From positions 1 to 15,539 of the forward strand of contig DPRM01000068.1 of assembly GCA_003537645.1 (NCBI GenBank): 15,539 nucleotides of DNA, read 5' to 3'. The notes beneath the pieces are model-generated. The model had not been told where the DNA came from. It ran no database searches and was given only the letters and a program-made list of their open reading frames with translations. Numbering within the stretch: position 1 is the first letter of the stretch; every line of letters starts with the position of its first letter. The position numbers were made by a program, and so were the translations under genes. Positions 8,498 through 14,414 of this stretch are shown one piece after another. Origin of the DNA: Prolixibacteraceae bacterium. Its GTDB lineage: Bacteria; Bacteroidota; Bacteroidia; Bacteroidales; Prolixibacteraceae.

Positions 8498-9505
8498 TTA
8501 TTTCTCTTCAAAAATCATTTTTTGCATACCCTCCGAAAAGAAGATTTCGTATTCGCCCTGTTTGTTGCTGTAAACAAAATAGACTTCAACTCCAGGAAGT
8601 TTGGGCAGAAGTTCTTTGCTTTTTTCAATACCCAGAACCATAAAAGAGGTGGCAAAAGCATCGGCCGTCATGCAATCGTCGCAAACAACAGTGGCGCTTA
8701 GCAAGGTATTTCGGGCCGGAAATCCGGTTTTAGGATTGATCGTGTGTCCATATTTCACGCCATCTTCAACAAAAAATTTGCGGTAATTTCCTGAAGTAGC
8801 AAGCGATTTGTTCTTTAATTCAATAATTGCCTGAAGGTCGTTTCCGGGTGTCATGTTTCCATCCGAAGGTTTGTCGATACCAATGCGCCAGAAGTTATTT
8901 TTTGCATTGGTTCCTTTTCCGCGAACTTCGCCGCCAATTTCGACAAGGTAATTTTCAATGCCTTTACTTTCGAAAAAGTTGCAGACAACATCAACCGAAA
9001 AGCCTTGTGCAATGGCGTTTACATCAACTTTCACTCCGGGAAATTGCTTTACAACTTTTCGTCCTTCAAGTTTCAATTTATCCATGCCGACATATTGTAA
9101 CAAACTGTCGATGTGGGCAGTGTCGTGTTTGGCAACCGGACCGTTGGCAAATCCCCAGGCTTTCACCACAGGGCCAACAGTTATGTCGAAAGCTCCACCG
9201 GAAATGGCGGCTACTTCTGCCGATTTATTGAAAACCTCCACGAACCACTCGTCGGCTTCAACCAATGAGTCGTTGTTGTTTACCCTTGAAATAATGGAAG
9301 TTGAGTCGTAAATTGAAAGTGACCGGTCGAAGGCTTTCAGAATAGAATCAATGGCTTCGGAATAATCTTCGTTCACTGAGTTCTCGTAGGTAATGCTGTA
9401 GGTTGTGCCTTGCGCAAATCCTGAAATTTTCAGGTATTCACTTTTTTTCGACTGACACCCCACCAAAAGGAGGACGCAACCCAATGCTAATCCAATAAAT
9501 TTCAT
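8498..9505 (-). CDS. apbE: FAD:protein FMN transferase (ApbE), lipoprotein
   Basis: ApbE attaches FMN from FAD to a threonine of target flavoproteins such as Na+-NQR and RNF subunits, outside the cytoplasmic membrane. The 335-residue protein starts with a lipoprotein signal, with LLVGC placing the lipidated Cys at 17. Family motifs follow in order: GGAFDITVGP at 103-112, WGF at 117-119, DVNAIAQG at 161-168 (the Bacteroidota form of the usual GGIAKG), GHTINPKTG at 253-261, and MTADAFATS with Asp282 and Thr286 at the metal site. The protein is complete. In many Bacteroidota apbE lies beside nqr genes; none are in this window, so its substrate must be encoded elsewhere. It has its own clear promoter at 9542-9572. 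Confidence 0.95.
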   Translation of the reverse strand: MKFIGLALGCVLLLVGCQSKKSEYLKISGFAQGTTYSITYENSVNEDYSEAIDSILKAFDRSLSIYDSTSIISRVNNNDSLVEADEWFVEVFNKSAEVAAISGGAFDITVGPVVKAWGFANGPVAKHDTAHIDSLLQYVGMDKLKLEGRKVVKQFPGVKVDVNAIAQGFSVDVVCNFFESKGIENYLVEIGGEVRGKGTNAKNNFWRIGIDKPSDGNMTPGNDLQAIIELKNKSLATSGNYRKFFVEDGVKYGHTINPKTGFPARNTLLSATVVCDDCMTADAFATSFMVLGIEKSKELLPKLPGVEVYFVYSNKQGEYEIFFSEGMQKMIFEEK

Positions 9506-9541
9506 CGGCTAATTTGTTTGTTATGAATTGTTTTTGCTGCA

Positions 9542-9572
9542 CAAATGTAGAATAATAAGCTATAAAGGCAAA
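9542..9572 (-). promoter_or_regulatory. Canonical Bacteroidota promoter of apbE
   Basis: On the minus strand TTTG (9572-9569), a 19-base spacer and TACATTTG (9549-9542) match the Bacteroidota sigma-ABfr consensus TTTG-N19-21-TAnnTTTG in every defined position. The predicted transcription start near 9535 leaves a leader of about 30 bases before the apbE ATG at 9505. Confidence 0.8.
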
Positions 9573-9629
9573 GTCTCCATCTGTTTTTGCCAATACCGGT
9601 TTGTTTCAAAATTCTTTATTTGAAAGGTG

Positions 9630-9659
9630 TTTGCTGGTAAGCTTATATCATTAATTTAG
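9630..9659 (+). promoter_or_regulatory. Probable promoter of the secreted unknown protein
   Basis: TTTG at 9630-9633, an 18-base spacer and TAATTTAG at 9652-9659 match the Bacteroidota consensus with one mismatch in the -7 box. Position and orientation suit the gene starting at 9693, divergent from the apbE promoter. Confidence 0.45.
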
Positions 9660-9692
9660 TGCCCCGTTACCAAAATTTAAACACATCCGATT

Positions 9693-10586
9693 ATGAACAA
9701 TACTTTTTTATCTGTATTCATCTCATTTTGTCTCATGGTGCTTATTCCTGAAATTTCATCAGCCCAAAAAGCGGATTTAAAGCTTCTACTGAATAAAGGA
9801 GCCCGGCACGTTTATACGATAACTCAGGAAAATCAGGCAGTAGAAGATGGAAAGCCGGTAGAAGTAGAACACAAAATTATATTGAAACTCGATCATCAGG
9901 TATTGGCCCAACTTCCAAATGGAAACTATCAGGTTGAAGTGTTGTTTAAGCGTTTCAGTATAGCAATGAAGCTCAATTCCAAAGTTTTAAGATACGATTC
10001 AGACACGGTTGACGTTTCCAATCCCTTGTATAAAACCTTAAACTTCTTAACCGATGTTAAATTGAAATATGAAGTAACTCCAGAAGGTGTGGTTGGTAAA
10101 CTTGTTGGATTTGAACCAATTAAAAAACAAATTGAAAAAGATCCGCGATTGGGGAATTTGCTTCGTAATTTTGGGAGTGAACGTTTTATCTTGGAATTGT
10201 ACAACTATATTCCGAAAAGAGCAGTTGAAGCTGGCGAAAAATGGAAATCCTCAATTGTTTTGCCTGATATAAATGATTTGAAATGTGATGTTCAATATTC
10301 TCTAAAAGAAGTTGCCACCAAAAGTATTAAAATAAACCAGGATGCTTCGTTTCAAATATCATACGATTTACCTGATATGCCGGCTGGTAAGATGGCCAAT
10401 GTAACCCAAAACGGAACTCAGTCGGGTACTCTTGTAATCGACAGCAAAACAAATATGCGGGTATCTTCGCTGGTAACACAATCGGTAAACCTGCTTTTGG
10501 TCTCCAAAAATGATAGTCAGGCTGAAGAATCGGTAAAAAAGCTGAATATAGTTGTAAAAACTGCTTTTGAATTGACTGGGAAATAA
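9693..10586 (+). CDS. Secreted protein of unknown function (possibly DUF6263)
   Basis: The 297-residue protein has a Sec signal peptide (hydrophobic 5-20, likely cleavage at ISSAQ near residue 24) and no other membrane segment, so it is periplasmic or surface-exposed. The mature part is rich in alternating charged and hydrophobic beta-strand patterns. It has short conserved-looking features such as LNKGARHVYTITQE near 33-46 and VEAGEKWKSSI near 177-187. The overall look (a 'KG..Y..T...' start, a 'GE.W' motif in the middle, a final strand about partial derivatisation of variables) recalls the Bacteroidota family DUF6263, but I am not certain. No catalytic motif is visible. It is followed after 86 bases by the VTT membrane protein on the same strand, which seems to have its own promoter. 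I do not assign a function. Confidence 0.8.
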   Translation: MNNTFLSVFISFCLMVLIPEISSAQKADLKLLLNKGARHVYTITQENQAVEDGKPVEVEHKIILKLDHQVLAQLPNGNYQVEVLFKRFSIAMKLNSKVLRYDSDTVDVSNPLYKTLNFLTDVKLKYEVTPEGVVGKLVGFEPIKKQIEKDPRLGNLLRNFGSERFILELYNYIPKRAVEAGEKWKSSIVLPDINDLKCDVQYSLKEVATKSIKINQDASFQISYDLPDMPAGKMANVTQNGTQSGTLVIDSKTNMRVSSLVTQSVNLLLVSKNDSQAEESVKKLNIVVKTAFELTGK

Positions 10587-10632
10587 GCATTAACTTATCC
10601 ATTCTTCGGGTTAAATATTTAAAAGGATTGCC

Positions 10633-10640
10633 TAAATTTG
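10633..10640 (+). promoter_or_regulatory. Probable -7 box (TAAATTTG) of the VTT-protein gene
   Basis: TAAATTTG matches TAnnTTTG exactly, 33 bases before the ATG at 10673. The -33 region is not convincing. Confidence 0.4.
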
Positions 10641-10672
10641 GAATAAAGCAGTACTCCTTTTAAAGGCAAATT

Positions 10673-11203
10673 ATGAGACATACCCGAATTGATTACAAGC
10701 GTTTAATTGTTGTCGTTTTTTTTGTCACACTTGCGGTAGTGATTGCTTCTCTCACCATTGGCAGAGACATTTATTACACAGGAGAAAAAAGTGTCCTTTC
10801 GTTTGCCATCGTTAACTTTTCGGGCTATTTGTTCTTTCTTTTTATGCCGGTTGAACTTGCTTTTCTCTTTTATCTCCGGACAGGGTACGATCCCTGGATT
10901 CTGAACTCGGTGGCTCTTGGAACAGCAATTCTTTCGCAATCAATCGATTACCTGATCGGGTACTTTTTTAGTTCCAAAATAATCGACCGCATGATTGGGC
11001 GTCGCCGGTTTGAAAGGGCGGAAGCCGAAATTCGCAAATACGGTAAGCTTACATTGTTGGTTTTCAATCTTTTCCCATTGTCGTCGCCTGTAATAGCGCT
11101 TGCCGCCGGGATGTTGAAATACCGGGTGAAAGATGCTCTTCTATATAGTTGTGCAGGCTTATTGGTAAAATATTTGCTGCTGACATTTTTCTTTGGGTTG
11201 TAA
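10673..11203 (+). CDS. VTT/DedA-like (SNARE-associated) small inner-membrane protein
   Basis: The 176-residue polytopic membrane protein has hydrophobic segments at about 11-28, 41-68, 76-98, 126-148 and 154-175. The segment KYGKLTLLVFNLFPLSSP (122-139) followed by ALAAGMLKYR (142-151) is the typical re-entrant motif of the VTT/DedA superfamily, preceded by the basic helix GRRRFERAEAEIRKYG. Known members (DedA, YqaA, and the eukaryotic TMEM41B/VMP1) act in membrane lipid handling, including lipid-carrier recycling in bacteria. Which lipid is involved here is unknown. The short length is nearer to YqaA-type members than to full DedA. It ends in TAA at 11201-11203, and a palindromic repeat begins at the next base. 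Confidence 0.85.
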   Translation: MRHTRIDYKRLIVVVFFVTLAVVIASLTIGRDIYYTGEKSVLSFAIVNFSGYLFFLFMPVELAFLFYLRTGYDPWILNSVALGTAILSQSIDYLIGYFFSSKIIDRMIGRRRFERAEAEIRKYGKLTLLVFNLFPLSSPVIALAAGMLKYRVKDALLYSCAGLLVKYLLLTFFFGL

Positions 11204-11247
11204 AGTGAGGGCTAAGTGAGGGCTTCACTTCAAGTGAAACCCTCACT
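11204..11247 (+). repeat. Palindromic repeat Y, copy 1, with an extra left arm; probable terminator
   Basis: Unit Y occupies 11215-11247: AGTGAGGG, C, TTCACT, loop, AGTGAA, A, CCCTCACT. It is a stem of about 15 pairs with a single C-A mismatch. An extra partial left arm AGTGAGGGCT lies at 11204-11213, directly after the VTT gene stop. A second copy of Y is at 12235-12267 in the same orientation, differing at 2 of 33 positions, both in the loop. Downstream TAGATTTTGC makes it a plausible plus-strand terminator for the VTT gene. Confidence 0.85.
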
Positions 11248-11294
11248 TAGATTTTGCATTGGCTCATGAAGGTTAAATCCTTTTTTTTTGCGCC

Positions 11295-11340
11295 AAAACA
11301 AAACTCCGGAAAATCTTCTGTTCAGAAGGCTTTCCGGAGT
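11295..11340 (-). terminator. Hairpin repeat X, copy 1; terminator of the beta-barrel gene
   Basis: CTCCGGAAA (11304-11312) pairs with TTTCCGGAG (11331-11339). Inside that, CTTCTG pairs with CAGAAG, separated by a 2-base internal mismatch. On the minus strand the hairpin is followed by TTTTGTTTTGG, giving a good rho-independent terminator 55 bases after the barrel stop codon. The 45-base unit 11295-11339 recurs at 12185-12229 with one difference, in the loop region. Confidence 0.85.
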
Positions 11341-11395
11341 TCGTATTTCTGTTTTAATCACTGGTTGATTCGAACTGCCCCGCTTGGTGCTGTAC

Positions 11396-12025
11396 TTAAA
11401 ATTTGTATCCCAGCGAAAAGAGTAGATGGTCTGTATTTTCATTGTGGTGGGTTACCATGTAACGAGCTCCAAGCGAAAAATGATTGTTTATTCTGAATTT
11501 ATATCCGGCAGAATATTGGTAGCAGAATCCTTGATCCCGTTGATTCTTCACCATTGAGTATGATTGCGCATCAAGATTTGGTCTTCCAACATAAAGGAAA
11601 TCAGACATACTAAAACCACCTCCCAGTGATACAAACAATTCATTTTTTCTTGTATTCAACGGAGAGAAATAACCATTTAATCCCAACGACCATGCAGATT
11701 GTTTTAATCCGCCCTGAAATGATTCGGATAATTTAAATGTCTTGTTTGTCAGTCCGTCAGTCGAATTTATAATCATGAAACCTACTCCAGTAGAAAGAAA
11801 CTTATTGTAGGCATATTTAATCTCGCTCAAAAAACTGGTTCCAATGCTATAATCAGAATATCTTGTAATTGTTTCAGGATAGATTACGTAGGCCGATCCT
11901 GCACCAATTGAAAGTTCCCATCCTCTATAGGTATTAACTTCTTTTTCCTGTGCTTTCGTTTCATTACTAGAAATATACAAGATCATTGCGATCAGAAAAA
12001 TGGGAGTCCAACTTTTTGTTTTCAT
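11396..12025 (-). CDS. Outer-membrane beta-barrel protein
   Basis: The 209-residue protein has a signal peptide (MKTKSWTPIFLIAMILYISS, likely cleavage at TKA-Q near residue 25). A run of alternating hydrophobic and polar strands follows, rich in Gly, Tyr and Ser: WELSIGAGSAYVIY, FLSTGVGFMII, ELFVSLGGGFS, FSLGARYMVTHH and LLFSLGYKF. The C-terminal Phe is typical of barrels inserted by the BAM machinery. Length fits a small barrel of about eight strands, like OmpX/OmpW or the porin-family outer-membrane beta-barrel domain. The function is unknown. The gene and its 5' flank are more AT-rich than the housekeeping genes to the right. It is bracketed by repeats X and Y on both sides. No Bacteroidota promoter match was found in the 160 bases upstream. 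Confidence 0.82.
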   Translation of the reverse strand: MKTKSWTPIFLIAMILYISSNETKAQEKEVNTYRGWELSIGAGSAYVIYPETITRYSDYSIGTSFLSEIKYAYNKFLSTGVGFMIINSTDGLTNKTFKLSESFQGGLKQSAWSLGLNGYFSPLNTRKNELFVSLGGGFSMSDFLYVGRPNLDAQSYSMVKNQRDQGFCYQYSAGYKFRINNHFSLGARYMVTHHNENTDHLLFSLGYKF

Positions 12026-12184
12026 AGGTTAATTATTAAGCTAGATAGGTTTTTTTTGTTTATGTGAACTTACGTATTATCAATAAAATATCAATTATTT
12101 TTCTGAAAATTTATCATTTATATTATTTCAATCTTTTTCGATGGAATCTAAGTGATAATAACACAATAGAAATAGAACCATTAT

Positions 12185-12229
12185 AAAACAAAACTCCGGA
12201 AAATCTTCTTTTCAGAAGGCTTTCCGGAG
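12185..12229 (-). terminator. Hairpin repeat X, copy 2; terminator for pyrF
   Basis: Same unit as 11295-11339, 44 of 45 bases identical and in the same orientation. On the minus strand the stem is followed by TTTTGTTTTATAA, so it can end transcripts that leave pyrF, about 70 bases after its stop. The 155 bases between here and the barrel start are very AT-rich and hold no gene that I can see. Confidence 0.82.
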
Positions 12230-12234
12230 CTTGT

Positions 12235-12267
12235 AGTGAGGGCTTCACTCGAAGTGAAACCCTCACT
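12235..12267. repeat. Palindromic repeat Y, copy 2
   Basis: AGTGAGGG (12235-12242) pairs with CCCTCACT (12260-12267), and TTCACT pairs with AGTGAA around a CGA loop. TTTTTT follows on the plus strand, so it reads as a plus-strand terminator. The matching A-tract upstream means it could also act on the minus strand below pyrF. Confidence 0.85.
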
Positions 12268-12276
12268 TTTTTCAAA

Positions 12277-12287
12277 ACCTGTCAGGT
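12277..12287. repeat. Short palindrome ACCTGTCAGGT beside the pyrF stop
   Basis: A perfect 5-base inverted repeat sits around a single T. Together with Y and X, it makes a third palindrome in the 113 bases below pyrF. Similar ACCTGxCAGGT units seem common between genes in Bacteroidota, from memory. It is too small to terminate on its own. Confidence 0.35.
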
Positions 12288-12297
12288 CTGATTTTTT

Positions 12298-13131
12298 TTA
12301 CAGCAATTCGGCTTCCAGCAACAGTTCTTCCATTTCAAGCTGAACATTGATGGCTTCGTTGCGAGCTTTTTCGGCAAAGTCTTCGCCATCCGAGGCATAA
12401 ATAATCTGGCGCGACGAGTTGACCAGCAATCCGCACATATCGTTCATTCCGTATTTCGCTACTTCTTCCAGGCTGCCGCCCTGCGCGCCAACTCCCGGAA
12501 CCAATAGAAAATGATCGGGAACCAGTTCGCGTATTTCTTCCAGTTTTTCAGCTTTGGTGGCGCCAACCACATACATCATATTGTCGGTTGTTCCCCAAGT
12601 TTGAGAGGTTTTCAGCACGGTTTCGAAAAGCTGCTCGCCGGTTTCGGTATTTTTCAGGTATTGAAAATCGGCTGCTCCTTTGTTCGATGTCAAAGCAAGA
12701 ACAATCACCCAACGGTCGAGGTAAGTCATAAATGGTTTGATGGAATCTTCGCCCATGTATGGAGCAACTGTTACCGCATCAAAATCCATGTGATCGAAGA
12801 ATGCACGTGCATAGAGGTTCGAGGTATTTCCGATATCGCCGCGTTTGGCATCGGCAATAATGAATTGCTCCGGATATTTCTCGCGGATATATTTCACCGT
12901 CTTTTCAAGGCTAATCCATCCGGCAACGCCCAAACTTTCGTAAAAAGCCAGGTTGGGTTTATAAGCAACACACAAATCCTGTGTGGCATCAATAATTTCT
13001 TTGTTGAAAGCAAAAATCGGGTCGCTCGTTTCGTTCAGGAAACGTGGGATCTTCAGGATATCGGTATCTAGTCCAACGCATAAAAAGCTGCGTTTCAGTT
13101 TAATCTGTTCGAAAAGTTGTTCACGGTTCAT
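12298..13131 (-). CDS. pyrF: Orotidine 5'-phosphate decarboxylase, type 2
   Basis: PyrF decarboxylates OMP to UMP in the last step of pyrimidine synthesis in the cytoplasm. The 277-residue length fits the long type-2 family. The catalytic motif DAKRGDIG lies at 94-101, with the key Lys at 96. SFLCVGLDTD at 15-24, AYKPNLAFYE at 56-65 and LLVPGVGAQGG near 211-221 form the substrate and phosphate sites. I chose the ATG at 13131 (MNREQLFEQ). An in-frame ATG at 13155 would add eight residues coded by the G/C-rich intergenic repeat, which is unlikely to be coding. It is the last gene of the purM-prfA-pyrF cluster and is followed by two hairpins. Confidence 0.96.
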   Translation of the reverse strand: MNREQLFEQIKLKRSFLCVGLDTDILKIPRFLNETSDPIFAFNKEIIDATQDLCVAYKPNLAFYESLGVAGWISLEKTVKYIREKYPEQFIIADAKRGDIGNTSNLYARAFFDHMDFDAVTVAPYMGEDSIKPFMTYLDRWVIVLALTSNKGAADFQYLKNTETGEQLFETVLKTSQTWGTTDNMMYVVGATKAEKLEEIRELVPDHFLLVPGVGAQGGSLEEVAKYGMNDMCGLLVNSSRQIIYASDGEDFAEKARNEAINVQLEMEELLLEAELL

Positions 13132-13134
13132 AAA

Positions 13135-13167
13135 AGCCCCCTTTAATTCCCCCAAAGGGGGAAGATT
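13135..13167. repeat. G/C-rich palindromic intergenic repeat, unit 1
   Basis: TTCCCCC (13147-13153), AAA and GGGGGAA (13157-13163) form a perfect 7-pair hairpin preceded by AAGCCCCCTTTAA. It ends 3 bases before the pyrF ATG, so the hairpin would sit in the immediate leader of pyrF in the mRNA. A related unit in opposite orientation is at 13211-13249. Confidence 0.8.
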
Positions 13168-13210
13168 TGTCGGTTATTATTAATGAATATTTTACTATGT
13201 TGCCTTGCTC

Positions 13211-13249
13211 TTTCTCCTTCCCCTTAGGGGAAGGTCGGGATGGGGCTAC
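13211..13249. repeat. G/C-rich palindromic intergenic repeat, unit 2 (inverted)
   Basis: CTTCCCC (13217-13223), TTA and GGGGAAG (13227-13233) form a perfect hairpin, followed by GTCGGGATGGGGC. Its reverse complement (GCCCCATCCCGAC, then CTTCCCCTAAGGGGAAG) has the same plan as unit 1, so the two form an inverted pair around about 43 bases. This type of CCCC/GGGG palindrome is a common dispersed repeat in Bacteroidota genomes, from memory. Confidence 0.8.
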
Positions 13250-13253
13250 TTTA

Positions 13254-14339
13254 TTAAATTTCAGCTTCTTTTAGTCGTTCTGCATTTTCTTCCACCTGTA
13301 GTTTGTCGATGATTTCATCCAGATCGCCGCCAACAACAGCCTGAAGGTTGTAAATGGTCAGGTTGATGCGGTGGTCGGTAATACGCCCCTGCGGCCAGTT
13401 GTAAGTGCGGATTTTGGCCGAACGGTCACCGGTTGAAACCATTGTCTTCCGCTTCGAGGCAATCGCATCCAAATATTTTTGATGTTCCTGATTGTAAATA
13501 CGGGTACGCAACTCGATCATCGCTTTCGCAAGGTTCTTGATCTGAGATTTCTGATCCTGACAAGTTACCACAATTCCGGTTGGAATGTGAGTCAAACGAA
13601 TGGCCGAATATGTTGTGTTTACTGACTGTCCGCCAGGTCCTGAAGAACAGTAGGTGTCTTTCCGGATGTCGCTGTCGCGCAGGTCGATGTCGAATTCCTC
13701 TGCTTCAGGCAAAACAGCTACTGTAGCCGCAGATGTATGAACACGACCCTGAGTTTCGGTTTGTGGCACGCGCTGCACGCGGTGAACGCCTGATTCGTAT
13801 TTCATGATTCCGTAAACGCCTTCGCCAGTGATGGTAGCCACAATTTCCTTAAAACCTCCGGAAGTTCCTTCGCTGGTGTTGGTTACTTCCATACGCCAGC
13901 CGCGGCGTTCGCAGAATTTGGTGTACATGCGGAACAAATCGCCTGCAAAAATGCTGGCCTCATCGCCGCCGGTACCGGCGCGAATTTCGAGAATGGCATT
14001 TTTACCATCTTCCGGATCGGCCGGAATCAACAGCAATTTGATATTTTGTTCTTTTTCAGGAATTAAGGCTTCCGAAGCTTCAACTTCTTCGCGCGCCATT
14101 TCGCGGATATCTTCGTCGGTTTCTTCGTCGAGCATTTGTTTGCCCGATTCGATGTTATCGATCAGTGCTTTGTATTCCCTGAATGCATTGGTCAGCGATT
14201 CAAGGCGTTTATATTCCTGATTAAGTTTAACGTAGCGTTTCATGTCGCTCATCACCGACGGGTCGGTAATTTGTGAGCCAACTTCTTCGAACCGATATCG
14301 GATCGATTCGTATTTTTCGAGTAATGAATAGTCTGCCAT
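13254..14339 (-). CDS. prfA: Peptide chain release factor 1
   Basis: RF1 recognises UAA and UAG in the ribosomal A site and triggers release of the peptide. The 361 residues match the family length. The N-terminal helical domain covers about 1-105. The codon-recognition motif PxT appears as PQT at 192-194, within HRVQRVPQTETQGRVHTSA. The catalytic GGQ is at 236-238 in SSGPGGQSVN. The PxT-type motif distinguishes RF1 from RF2, which has SPF. The gene lies 75 bases after purM and about 120 before pyrF, an order well known in Bacteroidota, and co-transcription is likely. No separate promoter was recognised. Confidence 0.97.
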   Translation of the reverse strand: MADYSLLEKYESIRYRFEEVGSQITDPSVMSDMKRYVKLNQEYKRLESLTNAFREYKALIDNIESGKQMLDEETDEDIREMAREEVEASEALIPEKEQNIKLLLIPADPEDGKNAILEIRAGTGGDEASIFAGDLFRMYTKFCERRGWRMEVTNTSEGTSGGFKEIVATITGEGVYGIMKYESGVHRVQRVPQTETQGRVHTSAATVAVLPEAEEFDIDLRDSDIRKDTYCSSGPGGQSVNTTYSAIRLTHIPTGIVVTCQDQKSQIKNLAKAMIELRTRIYNQEHQKYLDAIASKRKTMVSTGDRSAKIRTYNWPQGRITDHRINLTIYNLQAVVGGDLDEIIDKLQVEENAERLKEAEI

Positions 14340-14414
14340 TATAATGATGATTTATTATTTATGAATGATGAATGAAGCACGCAGGCGAAGTTTGCCTGAA
14401 AAGATGGAGCGTAG

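Noticed and set aside
11204..12287. CRISPR array or transposon ends
   Set aside because: There are only two copies of each repeat, with no regular spacers, no cas or transposase gene and no target-site duplication that I could see.
13132..13155. Upstream in-frame start for pyrF adding eight residues
   Set aside because: The extra codons come from the G/C-rich palindromic repeat, and the family normally starts near the ATG at 13131.
14382..14396. CAGGC/GCCTG hairpin between purM and prfA as a terminator
   Set aside because: The stem is only about 5 pairs and no T-tract follows on the minus strand; the gene order also favours read-through.
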